Assembly: GCA_934162445.1 (NCBI GenBank)
Contig: CAKPIT010000003.1
Span: 1 to 64,000 of the forward strand
Source of the DNA: an uncultured Bacilli bacterium
GTDB lineage: Bacteria > Bacillota_I > Bacilli_A > RF39 > UBA660
Reading direction: 5' to 3'
Length of the DNA: 64,000 nucleotides
Made by a program: the position numbers and the translations under genes. Below the pieces are notes generated by a model that was given only the letters and a program-made list of their open reading frames with translations, was not told the origin of the DNA and searched no databases. This document shows positions 52,947 through 62,571 of the stretch, piece by piece (the stretch's first letter is position 1; every line of letters begins with the position of its first letter).

Positions 52947-53172
52947 GTAATGACGTTGATTAAGAAGTAGTAATAAATAATGCTTTAAAAGAGACTTTGT
53001 GGGTGGTGTAAACAAAGAAGCTAGTTTATGAATTCGTCTTAGGAGTTCCTATAACAAAATTATAGGCGCGAAGAAGATTCGTGTTAACAATAATGAGAAT
53101 AGCTAATAACTATAAATTAAGGTGGTACCGTGTTTAAAAGACGCCCTTAAATTTATAGTTATTTTTTATTTA
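52947..53172 (+). promoter_or_regulatory. Phe-responsive T-box riboswitch
   Basis: Leader before pheS with the T-box core GGTGGTACCGTG (53121-53132), whose TGGT pairs with the ACCA end of uncharged tRNA. A UUC phenylalanine specifier lies at 53033-53035, in GAATTC. The competing terminator has arms 53107-53122 and 53144-53160 followed by a T run at 53162-53167. Uncharged tRNA-Phe would favour read-through into pheS-pheT. Confidence 0.9.
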
Positions 53173-53195
53173 AAAAGAAAAAGGAGAGTACTAAA

Positions 53196-54236
53196 ATGCA
53201 AATAGAAGATATTAAACAAGAACTAACAAAAGATTTAGAAAATGTTACTGATTTAAAATTGCTTACCGATTTAAAAGTAAAATACTTAGGTAAAAAAGGT
53301 CTTATTAGTGAATTAAATAGTCAAATTAAAAATATTCCTCAAAAAGAAAAGAAAGAGTTTGGTCAAAAAGTAAATGAATTAAGAAGCTTATTTACAACTT
53401 CTTATAATGAAACTAAAACCAAATTAGAAGAAGAGAAATTAGCAGAGAAATTAGCTAAAGAAACTATTGATATTTCGCTACCAAGTAAAAAAATTAAAAC
53501 CGGTTCTCTTCATCCTATGAGTCGTATCACTGAAGAATTTGTAGATTTATTTGTTTCAATGGGATATACCGTTTTTGAAGGCGTTGAAGTTGAAAGTGAT
53601 GAAAACTGTTTCCAAAAATTAAATTTACCTAAAGGTCATCCTGCCCGTGATGCTCAAGATACTTTCTATTTAAAAGATGAATATGAAAAATTCTTATTAA
53701 GAACCCAAACTAGTACAGCCCAAGTAAGAGCAATGGAATCATCCATTGATAAAGGACCTCTTCGTATTGTCTGTCCCGGTAAAGTTTATCGTCGTGATGA
53801 TGATGCTACTCATTCCCATCAATTCATGCAAATAGAAGGCCTTGTTATTGATGAAAATGTGTCTATGGCTGATTTAAAAGGAACCCTTGAACTATTTTTA
53901 AAGAAAGTATTAGGGGAAAAAACCAAAGTAAGATTTAGACCAAGTTACTTTCCATTCACAGAACCATCTGTAGAAGTTGATGTTACATGTTTCAAGTGCG
54001 GTGGATCAGGTTGTGCTTTATGTAAACAAACAGGCTGGATAGAAGTTTTAGGAGCAGGTATGGTTCATCCTAAAGTATTAGAGATGAGTGGCTATGATAG
54101 TCAAAAATATCAAGGTTTTGCCTTCGGTACCGGATTAGATCGTTTTGCTATGTTTAAATATGCAATCCCTGATATTAGAACCCTTTATGGTAATGATATT
54201 AGATTTTTAGAAGAATTCACAAGAAAGGATGTGTAA
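53196..54236 (+). CDS. pheS: Phenylalanyl-tRNA synthetase alpha subunit
   Basis: Catalytic subunit of the alpha2-beta2 enzyme. It has an N-terminal coiled coil (about 1-95) and a class II core: motif 1 region near HPMSRI, the LLRTQTSTAQVRAM segment, motif 2 (GKVYRRDDDATHSHQFMQIEGL), and motif 3 (GFAFGTGLDRFAMFKYAIPDIR). A Cys-rich CFKCGGSGCALCKQTGW segment occurs between motifs 2 and 3 and is often present in the family. AAAGGAGAG precedes the ATG. It is controlled by the T-box leader. pheT starts 2 bases after the stop. Confidence 0.97.
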   Translation: MQIEDIKQELTKDLENVTDLKLLTDLKVKYLGKKGLISELNSQIKNIPQKEKKEFGQKVNELRSLFTTSYNETKTKLEEEKLAEKLAKETIDISLPSKKIKTGSLHPMSRITEEFVDLFVSMGYTVFEGVEVESDENCFQKLNLPKGHPARDAQDTFYLKDEYEKFLLRTQTSTAQVRAMESSIDKGPLRIVCPGKVYRRDDDATHSHQFMQIEGLVIDENVSMADLKGTLELFLKKVLGEKTKVRFRPSYFPFTEPSVEVDVTCFKCGGSGCALCKQTGWIEVLGAGMVHPKVLEMSGYDSQKYQGFAFGTGLDRFAMFKYAIPDIRTLYGNDIRFLEEFTRKDV

Positions 54237-54238
54237 TA

Positions 54239-56608
54239 ATGAGATTAAGTAGAAATTTTGTTAAAGATTATATTGATTTAAGTGATGACTTAACTATTAA
54301 AGAAATCGCTGAAGCCATGACTAATGTTGGTAATGAATACGATAGTGCTGAAAAATTAATTCCTTGTACCAAGCTTATTACTGGCTCAGTTCTAGAATGT
54401 ACTCCTCATCCTGATTCTGACCATTTACATGTTTGTAAAGTAGACATTGGAAAAGAAGTATTAGAAATTGTTTGTGGTGCTCCAAATGTTCGTAAAGACC
54501 TAAAAGTAATTGTTGCTCAAACTGGTGCTAAACTTCCAAAAGGAGAAATAAAAGCCGGCAAAATAAGAGGCGTAATTTCAAATGGCATGTTATGTTCCAA
54601 AGAAGAACTTGGCCTTGATCATAAATTTTTAGAAGCTAAAGATAGTGATGGTATTCACGAATTACCAGCTGATACCCCAATTGGAGTTGATCCAATCAAA
54701 GTTTTAGGCCTTGATGATGAAGTCATTGATTTTGAACTAACAGCCAATAGGGGAGATTTATTAAGTATTCTCGGCATGGCTTATGAATTAGGAAGCATCT
54801 ATCACTTAAAAGTTAAAGATATTGACTTAACACACCAAGAAATAAACGAAAATATAAAAGATGCATTTAATATCAAAATTGAAACCGAAGATTGCCCATT
54901 ATTTCTTGCTAAAAAAATAAAAAATGTTACTATCAAAGAAAGCCCTGATTTTATTAAAAACAGATTAATTGCAAGCGGTATTAGACCAATAAATAATGTC
55001 GTTGACATATCTAATTATGTTATGCTAGAAACAGGACAACCTCTTCATTTTTATGATGCTAATAAGCTAGGAGACACTATTATTGTTAGAAATGCCAAAG
55101 ATAACGAAGAATTAACTACTCTTGATAATATTTCTCGTATCTTAAATTCTGAAGATATTGTTATTGCTAATCAAAACGAAGCTGTTGCTCTCGCTGGGGT
55201 TATGGGTGGACTAAACACCGAAATTACTCCTGATACAAAAGATATTATCATTGAATCAGCTATTTTCAATGGTACTAAAATCAGAAAAACCTCTAAAAAA
55301 ATAGTTAGAAGTGAAGCATCAAATCGTTTTGAAAAAGGCCTAGATCCAAACCGTAGTTACATGGCTATCGAAAGATGCTGCCACTTACTAGAAAAATATG
55401 CTAATGCCACTATTCTTTCAGGAATGTTATCTTATGATAAAACTGATAAAGCTGACAAAGTAATTAAAATCACTAAATCCAAAATAACAAAAGTCTTAGG
55501 TCTTGATATTCCACTTGATACTATAATAGCTATTTATAATGACTTAGGATTTAAAGTAGAAGTAGCAAATGATGAGTTAACCGTAACTGTACCAAGAAGA
55601 CGTTTAGACGTTAATATTAAAGAAGATTTAATAACTGAAGTAGGTAGAATCTATGGTATGGACAAAATAAAAGGTAAACTTCCCATCTTAGATGTTGTTA
55701 CTGGTACATACAACAAATTTAACCGGGAATTAAAACATAAATTAGTAGATTTAGGATTAAATGAAACTCTAAGTTATACCCTAATTTCTGATAAAGAGGT
55801 TAGAAAATATACCACTAAAGACTTAAATCCAATTACTTTAAAAGATCCAATGAGTGAAGAAAGATCAACTCTTCGTTATAGTTTATTACCATCTTTAATG
55901 AATATTTATAATTATAATAAAGATCGTGGTAATAAAGATATTTCTATTTTTGAAATAGGTAAAAGCTTCTATCAACAAGATAACAGCTACAAAGAAGAAG
56001 AACATCTTGCTATTTTAATGACTGGTAATTATTATTTAGGTCTAAACAAAGAAAAAGTAGACTTTTATATAATTAAGGGCATTTTAGAACAATTATTAGA
56101 TTATTTAGGTTATCCAAACCGTTATGATTTAGAAGTAGGTAATACCCCTAAAGAACTTCATCCTAATATCAGTGCTAGTATTACCTTACAACATGAACCA
56201 ATTGGATTTATTGGTAAAGTTCATCCTAAAGAAACTAAAGATGATATCTACGTTCTCGAATTAAATCTTACTAAATTAAAAACTTTCAAAGAAACAAGAA
56301 TGGCTTACAAAGAAATTCCTAAATTTCCAAGTGTTATTAAAGATGTCGCCTTCATCATTAAAGATGAAATAACAGCAAATACTATTTTAAAAGAAATAAA
56401 AAAAGCTGGTGGCAATATGTTAACCAACATGGAAGTGTTTGATGTTTATAAAGGTGACAAAGTAGAAGTAGGTTATAAATCAATGGCTATTAACTTAACC
56501 TTTGCCTCTAAAAACCGCACCTTAAATGATGAAGAAGTAATGGAAGTCTTTAATAAAATTATAAATAGGGTAACTACTACCTTAAATGCTAAATTACGTG
56601 ATAATTAA
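54239..56608 (+). CDS. pheT: Phenylalanyl-tRNA synthetase beta subunit
   Basis: 789 residues, normal for the bacterial subunit. It has an N-terminal EMAP/OB-like tRNA-binding domain (about 40-150, VCKVDIGKEVLEIVCGAPNVR), the B3/B4 editing domain with SNRGDLL-like TANRGDLLSILG, the B5 DNA-binding-like fold, a catalytic-like core (RSEASNRFEKGLDPNRS), and the C-terminal FDX-ACB domain (YKEIPKFPSVIKDVAFIIK). It pairs with PheS. A bidirectional terminator follows. Confidence 0.97.
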   Translation: MRLSRNFVKDYIDLSDDLTIKEIAEAMTNVGNEYDSAEKLIPCTKLITGSVLECTPHPDSDHLHVCKVDIGKEVLEIVCGAPNVRKDLKVIVAQTGAKLPKGEIKAGKIRGVISNGMLCSKEELGLDHKFLEAKDSDGIHELPADTPIGVDPIKVLGLDDEVIDFELTANRGDLLSILGMAYELGSIYHLKVKDIDLTHQEINENIKDAFNIKIETEDCPLFLAKKIKNVTIKESPDFIKNRLIASGIRPINNVVDISNYVMLETGQPLHFYDANKLGDTIIVRNAKDNEELTTLDNISRILNSEDIVIANQNEAVALAGVMGGLNTEITPDTKDIIIESAIFNGTKIRKTSKKIVRSEASNRFEKGLDPNRSYMAIERCCHLLEKYANATILSGMLSYDKTDKADKVIKITKSKITKVLGLDIPLDTIIAIYNDLGFKVEVANDELTVTVPRRRLDVNIKEDLITEVGRIYGMDKIKGKLPILDVVTGTYNKFNRELKHKLVDLGLNETLSYTLISDKEVRKYTTKDLNPITLKDPMSEERSTLRYSLLPSLMNIYNYNKDRGNKDISIFEIGKSFYQQDNSYKEEEHLAILMTGNYYLGLNKEKVDFYIIKGILEQLLDYLGYPNRYDLEVGNTPKELHPNISASITLQHEPIGFIGKVHPKETKDDIYVLELNLTKLKTFKETRMAYKEIPKFPSVIKDVAFIIKDEITANTILKEIKKAGGNMLTNMEVFDVYKGDKVEVGYKSMAINLTFASKNRTLNDEEVMEVFNKIINRVTTTLNAKLRDN

Positions 56609-56640
56609 AAAGTATCTAGATTAATTTCTAGATACTTTTA
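56607..56640. terminator. Bidirectional terminator after pheT
   Basis: AAAAGTATCTAGA / TCTAGATACTTTTA with a 6-base loop; the other arm's A run serves the minus-strand gene. Confidence 0.88.
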
Positions 56641-57549
56641 ATTTGCTACTTCCTTATATATATTTTTATCATAATTATGTTGTTCATCTTCTAACGCAAT
56701 CAACTCATCAGTTGTAATCAAAAAGAAATTATATTCCAAAATATCACTACCATCAGTAGTAATAGGATCATCCCACGTAAGATCCAAGTGATACCACTTA
56801 TTATCAATCATAACCGCATTCCACACATGATTTTCAGATGAAATTCTAAAATTCTTTAAATGTAAATCATCAAGAAAAATTTCCATTGCATCCGTATATC
56901 CTCCACACAAACTATAACCTTCTAAAAGTGTGCCATAAGCTGTATCAGAATGATATTTTACCATATTATTATCGCTTCTATCTTTATCATATTTACTGTG
57001 ATTAATAATATAATTATGAGCCTCTTTAATTTTATCTTCTAAACTCATATTATTATTCCAAATTTCTTTTTCAATTTTTAAAACTTTCGCTTCAATTAAT
57101 TTAATATCACTTTTCGTATAAGTATGTTCAATATCTAAAGTAACCTTTCCAAAATCATCATAACTAGTCTCTAAATGTCTAAAACTATTAAAAGGATGCA
57201 CAAAATTATTAATTGTTGACAACATTTTTTGATCATTAGCAACATCAGCCACGTCATTAATACATTCCTTATAATTATTAGGACAATAAAAAGAAAATTT
57301 ATCTACTCCAGAGTTAAGTACCGTATAATATATATTTATTATGTCTTGGTAATTTTTAGGTTGAAATTTATTTGTTAGCCTAACACTTTCAAAACTATAA
57401 TTTCTTGAATAATCATTTTTGGTATTAAGCGTAACATTTCTATTTTCCTTTACAAAGTAAGTACGATAAATTTTATATAAATCATTCCTAAAAACAAAAG
57501 TAACTCCAAATACAATAATCAATAAAAAAAGTGTAATATATTTCTTCAT
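56638..57549 (-). CDS. Membrane-anchored transglutaminase-like protein
   Basis: 303 residues with one N-terminal membrane helix (about 5-22) and an extracellular transglutaminase-like domain. The Cys-His-Asp triad sits in GYSLCGGYTDAMEIF, SENHVWNAV and HLDLTWDDP, at the usual spacing. Bacterial members are typically proteases or amidases acting on surface proteins or wall; the substrate here is unknown. AGGAGG is 5 bases before the ATG at 57549; a second ATG at 57552 is too close. Confidence 0.83.
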   Translation of the reverse strand: MKKYITLFLLIIVFGVTFVFRNDLYKIYRTYFVKENRNVTLNTKNDYSRNYSFESVRLTNKFQPKNYQDIINIYYTVLNSGVDKFSFYCPNNYKECINDVADVANDQKMLSTINNFVHPFNSFRHLETSYDDFGKVTLDIEHTYTKSDIKLIEAKVLKIEKEIWNNNMSLEDKIKEAHNYIINHSKYDKDRSDNNMVKYHSDTAYGTLLEGYSLCGGYTDAMEIFLDDLHLKNFRISSENHVWNAVMIDNKWYHLDLTWDDPITTDGSDILEYNFFLITTDELIALEDEQHNYDKNIYKEVAN

Positions 57550-57595
57550 CATATCCTCCTATTTAATTCTAACAATCAAAAAGAAATTTGTAAAC

Positions 57596-57620
57596 AAAAA
57601 AAGACCAACTAAATTGGTCT
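57596..57620 (-). terminator. Terminator of def
   Basis: On the minus strand AGACCAA / TTGGTCT with a 5-base loop, then a T run; it overlaps the def stop codon. Confidence 0.85.
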
Positions 57621-58157
57621 ATAAAGATCTTTATCTTTATATGGGTTCTTAGGATCAATATAATCTGTAAACATAATTCCATTCAAATGATCTATTTCAT
57701 GTTGAAAAGCAATAGCTAATTCTTCACGGGCTCTAATTCTGATTTTATTTCCCTCAATATCATATCCTTCAACTGTCACTCTCGCATATCTTGGAACAAT
57801 TCCTTCCACTTCCCGGTTAACAGATAAACAACCTTCACCCATCTCTACATAAATTTTTTCCATAGAATTGCTAACAATTTTTGGATTACAAATGATATAA
57901 GTATCAAACTCTTCATCGCCAACTTCGTGAACAATAGTTAAAAATCTCTTTGGTACCCCCAGTTGAATAGCAGCCATACCCATTCCCGGTCTAAGATCGT
58001 ATTTTTCTGCTAATTTTTCAATCTGACTATCAGTTAAATACTTAACCATCTTTTTAATCATCTCTTTATCATCTTTACTAAGTGGAAAAGTAACTTCTTT
58101 ACTAACCATTCTAAGTCTTTTATCTTTTTCATCTAAAATATCTTTTGTCTTTAACAC
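57609..58157 (-). CDS. def: Peptide deformylase
   Basis: Removes the formyl group from new proteins. All three motifs are visible: motif I GMGMAAIQLG, motif II EGCLSV with the metal Cys, and motif III QHEIDHLNG with two metal His and the catalytic Glu. At 182 residues with a YDLRPG insertion it belongs to the Gram-positive type 2 group. Motif I has Ile where Pro is usual (GxGxAAPQ). The start is GTG 58157 with a weak upstream site, but the N-terminal KDILDEKDKRLRMVSKEV matches the family. Confidence 0.95.
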   Translation of the reverse strand: MLKTKDILDEKDKRLRMVSKEVTFPLSKDDKEMIKKMVKYLTDSQIEKLAEKYDLRPGMGMAAIQLGVPKRFLTIVHEVGDEEFDTYIICNPKIVSNSMEKIYVEMGEGCLSVNREVEGIVPRYARVTVEGYDIEGNKIRIRAREELAIAFQHEIDHLNGIMFTDYIDPKNPYKDKDLYRPI

Positions 58158-58197
58158 TACAAATACCCCATTTCTTGCTATATTCTACCACAAAAAT

Positions 58198-58222
58198 AAA
58201 AAAAAAGAAAGGAAAACCTTTC
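58198..58222 (-). terminator. Terminator of the YjcZ-like gene
   Basis: On the minus strand GAAAGG / CCTTTC with a 4-base loop and about eight T. Confidence 0.88.
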
Positions 58223-58381
58223 TTATCTAGATGTAAATCTCGCACCAATGACAATCACAAGTAAGATAAACAGTACTAAAATAATTGCATAGTTATTGTT
58301 ATTATTTCCATAATAGCCATAAGTAGGGTAGTAATAGTAAGGACTTTGCATACCACAAGTTCCTCCACCATAATAATACAT
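58223..58381 (-). CDS. YjcZ-type sporulation small protein
   Basis: 52 residues, too short for most gene finders. It has a Tyr/Gly-rich N-terminus (MYYYGGGTCGMQSPYYYY) and an Asn run, then a hydrophobic stretch AIILVLFILLVIVIGARF. The hydrophobic part matches the YjcZ family, small sporulation-associated proteins of Bacilli, whose consensus I recall as a Gly-Tyr-rich head and a FxLIVVLFILLIIVGA-type tail. An excellent AAAGGAGG precedes the ATG, and a strong terminator follows the stop. Confidence 0.78.
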   Translation of the reverse strand: MYYYGGGTCGMQSPYYYYPTYGYYGNNNNNYAIILVLFILLVIVIGARFTSR

Positions 58382-58517
58382 AACAATACCTCCTTTATCT
58401 AATATAAGATATGAAAATATATGTCAAATCGTTAATGAATTTGTCCAACTTACTTTAATGATTAAAAAAAATATGTTATTCTAAAAAAAAGCTTAGACTC
58501 AAGAAAGGAGAATTATA

Positions 58518-59666
58518 GTGACTAAATTAAAAGATGTTATTAAAAATCTTGACAAACCGTTATTCTTTTTAACTTTAATTCTCTTTATATTAGGATTAAT
58601 TATGATTTTCTCAGCTTCCAATGTTACTTCTTATATGAAAGGTGGAAGTCCTTATGCTTATTTTATAAGACAGAGTATTTTTTTAATAGCCAGTTTTATT
58701 ATTTGTATATTTTTATCTAAATTTAATACAAAAGTTTATGGTTTAGCCTCTAATTTATTACTATTTATCTTTATTATTATTTTAATATTGCTTTTTATTT
58801 ATGGTGAGGCAACCAATAAAGCACGAAGTTGGTTCTATATTGGGCCATTTGGTTTTCAGCCTAGTGAATTTATCAAGATTACCATGGTTGTTTTTATGGC
58901 TAGATACTATGAAGTCAAAGAAGGTAAGTTAAATAATTTTATAACTGCTGTCATTCCTTTATTAATTGGTGTTTTTATTACCTTTTTGATTATGATTCAA
59001 CCCGATTTAGGAACTGCTATTATTTTTGCTTGTTTAACAGGTATTATTTTCTTATCAACCCCAATTCCTAAAATCATTAAAAGTAAAGTTCTTCTTCTTT
59101 TAGGAGGAATGCTAGCCGTAGTTGTATTTACACTTATTATGACTGGTGGTAAGATTCTTCAATCAAGACAATTGGAACGCTTTAACTTTACTAATCCTTG
59201 TGATCGTCTTTTAGATACTGGTAACCAAGTTTGTAATGGTTATATAGCTATTAATAATGGGGGCCTAACCGGCGTTGGCCTTGGTAATAGTACGCAAAAA
59301 TATCTATATCTTCCCGAGCCATACACCGATTTTATCTTTGTGGTTATTGTTGAAGAGTTGGGCCTTGTAACTGGTATCATAATCATTTTAGCTTATATTT
59401 ATTTACTTTATCGAATTTTAAAAATAGGTAGAGAAAGTTATGACAATACTGGAGCCCTAATCTGCTATGGAGTTGCTGTTTATATCTTTTTACATATAGC
59501 TGTCAATTTATTAGGCCTATTTGGGCTAATGCCAATGACCGGAGTTCCCTTACCATTTATGAGTTATGGTGGAAGTTTCACTCTTTGCCTAATGGTGGCT
59601 CTTTGCCTAGTTCAAAGAGTAGCCATAGAAACTAAACTTTATGCTAAAAAAACATTAAAAAAATAA
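58518..59666 (+). CDS. ftsW: SEDS glycosyltransferase FtsW/SpoVE/RodA family
   Basis: Multi-helix peptidoglycan polymerase with 10 predicted helices, 382 residues. Landmarks are FSASN after helix 1, ARSWFYIGPFGFQPSEFIKI, MIQPDLGTAIIF, GVGLGNSTQKYLYLPEPYTDFIFVVIVEELG (the FtsW-like loop), and PMTGVPLPFMSYGGSF near the end. FtsW is favoured over RodA by the QKYLYLPEPYTDF segment. It stands outside the division cluster, where Bacillus keeps spoVE. GTG start with AAAGGAG upstream. Confidence 0.9.
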   Translation: MTKLKDVIKNLDKPLFFLTLILFILGLIMIFSASNVTSYMKGGSPYAYFIRQSIFLIASFIICIFLSKFNTKVYGLASNLLLFIFIIILILLFIYGEATNKARSWFYIGPFGFQPSEFIKITMVVFMARYYEVKEGKLNNFITAVIPLLIGVFITFLIMIQPDLGTAIIFACLTGIIFLSTPIPKIIKSKVLLLLGGMLAVVVFTLIMTGGKILQSRQLERFNFTNPCDRLLDTGNQVCNGYIAINNGGLTGVGLGNSTQKYLYLPEPYTDFIFVVIVEELGLVTGIIIILAYIYLLYRILKIGRESYDNTGALICYGVAVYIFLHIAVNLLGLFGLMPMTGVPLPFMSYGGSFTLCLMVALCLVQRVAIETKLYAKKTLKK

Positions 59667-59712
59667 CATTTTGTCTTTTCAGCTAAATTAACTTTAAAAT
59701 TTATAAATTTCT

Positions 59713-59742
59713 AAGAGTAATTTTAAAAATTGCTCTTTTATT
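59713..59742 (+). terminator. Terminator after ftsW
   Basis: AAGAGTAATT / AATTGCTCTT with one G-U pair and T-rich tail. Confidence 0.7.
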
Positions 59743-59822
59743 TCCTCTAAATCTTCCTTTTCCAACTTTTGCATTCTAAAAACACTTATGATAGTATTCA
59801 AAGCGGGAAGGAGGAATGGACT

Positions 59823-60509
59823 TTGAGCTTTACCTATCGCCATAAAAAAGAGATAATCATTGCTACTACTATCACTATAATTGTTTTGCTATCAGTTATA
59901 GGGGGCTTCGTTTTACTAAAATCAAAACCCATCAACCAAAAAACTAATAAATCCATAATTTTACACTCACCTAAAAAAAGTAAAACTAAACCCACAGAAT
60001 CAAATGAAGAATATTATCAAGTAGATATCAAAGGAGAAATTAATAATCCCGGTATCTATTCCGTAAAAAAAGATAGTAGAGTCATTGATGTTATTCGTCT
60101 TGCTGGTGACTTAACTGAAAATGCCGATACTAAAGTTTTAAATTTATCTAAAAAAGTAACTGATGAAATGGTTATTATTGTTTATAGTTATGAAGAAGTA
60201 AAAAACTTTAGTGAAACTAAAAAGAAAGAAGAACTAGAAAATGACGCCTGTAAAAATAGTAATGATCTTAATAATGGTGCCTGTATTGAATCTAATCAAA
60301 CCTCATCTTTACAGCAAGAAAAAATATCTATAAACACAGCTAGTAAAGAAGAGCTTATGCTTTTAACAGGTATTGGCGAGAGTAAAGCTTTAGCCATTAT
60401 TAAATACCGCGAAGAGAAAGGAGAATTTAAATCTATCGAAGAATTAAAAGAAGTTAAAGGTATAGGAGAAAGCTTATTTGCTAAAATTAAGGAAGATATT
60501 ACTTTATAA
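59823..60509 (+). CDS. comEA: Competence protein ComEA
   Basis: Membrane-anchored DNA receptor for transformation. One helix near the N-terminus (about 12-32) is followed by an SLBB domain (about 70-125, VDIKGEINNPGIYSV, VIRLAG) and two helix-hairpin-helix motifs (about 165-228: INTASKEELMLLTGIGESKALAIIKYREEKG). The start is TTG 59823 with AAGGAGG 8 bases upstream. comEC begins 32 bases before its stop. Confidence 0.92.
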   Translation: MSFTYRHKKEIIIATTITIIVLLSVIGGFVLLKSKPINQKTNKSIILHSPKKSKTKPTESNEEYYQVDIKGEINNPGIYSVKKDSRVIDVIRLAGDLTENADTKVLNLSKKVTDEMVIIVYSYEEVKNFSETKKKEELENDACKNSNDLNNGACIESNQTSSLQQEKISINTASKEELMLLTGIGESKALAIIKYREEKGEFKSIEELKEVKGIGESLFAKIKEDITL

Positions 60510-62571
60510 AAAATTATATTACATTGTTTTTGCTATAAGTCTTATTTATTTGCTTATATATTTAAATATAAATTTTAAATCAAAGTATAAGAAAACTGAA
60601 CAAGTAATTATTGCTAGTATTACTGATATTAAATATAATGGTAATCAATTAACATTAAGATTAAAAGGTAAAGAACAATTACTTGCTACATATTATTTTT
60701 CTTCCAAAAGCGATTTATTAAAAACTAAAAAAAATCTAGAACTAGGAGATAAATTAAAACTTAAAGGTAGTTTAAAAAAACCAAAAGAAACCTCTAATTT
60801 TTATAGTTTCTCTTATCCAGATTATCTAAAGCATCAAAGAATTTTTTATCTATTAAAGGTTGAAGAATTTGAAATAATAAGTAAAAATAAAAATATTATA
60901 AATACCATCAAAACTTTAGCAACAGCAAGTATTAAAAACACTAAAACCGGAAGTTATATTAATGTTTTCTTTCTTGGTTCTACCGCAACATTTGATAGTA
61001 AAGTTTTATCTGATTTTAGAAAATTAGGCATCTCTCATTTGTTTGCTCTATCAGGAACCCAAATAAGTTTTATCTTTTTGGTCTTTCAATCTCTTATATC
61101 AAGAAAAAAAGACCTATCACTCTCAAAATTTATATCTATATTAACCATCATTTTGATTTATTACACCATTATTAATAATGGTGCTGCAATTGATAGAGCC
61201 CTTGTTTTTACCACCATATTTTCTTTAAATAAAATCTTTAATTTCTATATTCCTCCTTCTTCCCTTATTTTATTATCATTAAGTACTTTATTTTTTATTA
61301 ATCCTTATTATATATATGATTTAGGTTTCCTATATTCAACTGTTATTTCTATCTGTTTAATCTTATACACAACAGATCCTAACTATCAAAAGAAGAATAA
61401 AGTTTTAGAATTATTAGAAATATCATGGCTCAGCTTTCTAGTAAGTCTTCCTATTTCTCTTTATCATTTTTCCTACCTAAATCTTTTAAGTATTATCTAT
61501 AATCTTTTTTATGTTCCTTTTATTAATATAATTATTTTTCCATTATCGATGCTTTGTTTCTTTTTTAGTTTTTTATCACCCATATTAACTATTTTTATTA
61601 TCTTTTTTGAAAGAAGTGTCGCTTTTTTTAGTAGTACTAATTTTGGAATTATCATTTTAAAAAGATTGCCATTAATATTTTATTTATTTTACTATCTTTT
61701 AATAGTTACTTACTTATTTAAAAAGCAGAAAGTCAGTTTATACTTTTTAATATTATGTCTTTTTCTAAATTATGGATTACCTAAAATCTTTTGTCATGAC
61801 AAATTGTATATGATTGATGTTGGTCAAGGAGATTCCTTTTTACTAATTTCTAAAAATCAAAGTATGTTAATAGATACTGGTGGGACAATGGATTTTAACC
61901 GTGATAAATCTATTAAGCAAGAAAAAGTTAATAGAGGTAAGTACACTGTTACTTTTCTTCATCAATTAGGCCTTTCTAAGTTAAATTATATACTAATAAC
62001 GCATGGTGATTTTGATCATGCTGGCGAAGCTTTAAATATTATGCAGGAAATTAAAGTAGATAAAGTTTATTTTAATAGTAATGCCTTAAATAATTTAGAA
62101 CAAAAAATATCACATTATGCCAGAGAAAAATATAAATTAAAAGAAAATGAAACTCTCAGGTTAGGTAATTATAAATTTATATCTATTGGTAAAAAAGATA
62201 GTGATGAAAACACCGGTAGTACGGTCTTACTTGGAGCGATAAAAGATATTACTCTTCTTTTTATGGGTGATGCTAGCATCAAAAGTGAAAAATATCTTTT
62301 AGAAAACTATGATTTACCCCAAGTTACTATTTTAAAAGTTGGGCATCACGGTTCAAGAACTAGCACTAGTCAAGAATTTATTGATAAAATTAATCCTCAA
62401 TATGCTTTAATATCAGCGGGAATTGACAATAAATTTAATCATCCGCATCGTGAAATTGTAAAACGACTTGAAAATAATAACACAATAATTTATGATATTA
62501 GAAAAACGGGTATGGTAATGTTTGATTTTACAACTAATAAAATTAAAACTAACAAAGGAGGAAATATCTAA
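60478..62571 (+). CDS. comEC: DNA internalisation protein ComEC/Rec2
   Basis: Membrane channel for single-stranded DNA entry, 697 residues. A first helix and an OB-like DUF4131 segment (about 40-140) precede the competence domain with many helices (about 150-440; ISHLFALSGTQISFIF). A C-terminal metallo-beta-lactamase domain has DVGQGDSFLL, THGDFDHAGEA, GDAS and VGHHGSRTS, all intact, suggesting nuclease activity. It starts at TTG 60478 with AGGAG 9 bases upstream; no ATG is in frame nearby. It overlaps comEA by 32 bases. Confidence 0.9.
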   Translation: MLKLRKILLYKKLYYIVFAISLIYLLIYLNINFKSKYKKTEQVIIASITDIKYNGNQLTLRLKGKEQLLATYYFSSKSDLLKTKKNLELGDKLKLKGSLKKPKETSNFYSFSYPDYLKHQRIFYLLKVEEFEIISKNKNIINTIKTLATASIKNTKTGSYINVFFLGSTATFDSKVLSDFRKLGISHLFALSGTQISFIFLVFQSLISRKKDLSLSKFISILTIILIYYTIINNGAAIDRALVFTTIFSLNKIFNFYIPPSSLILLSLSTLFFINPYYIYDLGFLYSTVISICLILYTTDPNYQKKNKVLELLEISWLSFLVSLPISLYHFSYLNLLSIIYNLFYVPFINIIIFPLSMLCFFFSFLSPILTIFIIFFERSVAFFSSTNFGIIILKRLPLIFYLFYYLLIVTYLFKKQKVSLYFLILCLFLNYGLPKIFCHDKLYMIDVGQGDSFLLISKNQSMLIDTGGTMDFNRDKSIKQEKVNRGKYTVTFLHQLGLSKLNYILITHGDFDHAGEALNIMQEIKVDKVYFNSNALNNLEQKISHYAREKYKLKENETLRLGNYKFISIGKKDSDENTGSTVLLGAIKDITLLFMGDASIKSEKYLLENYDLPQVTILKVGHHGSRTSTSQEFIDKINPQYALISAGIDNKFNHPHREIVKRLENNNTIIYDIRKTGMVMFDFTTNKIKTNKGGNI

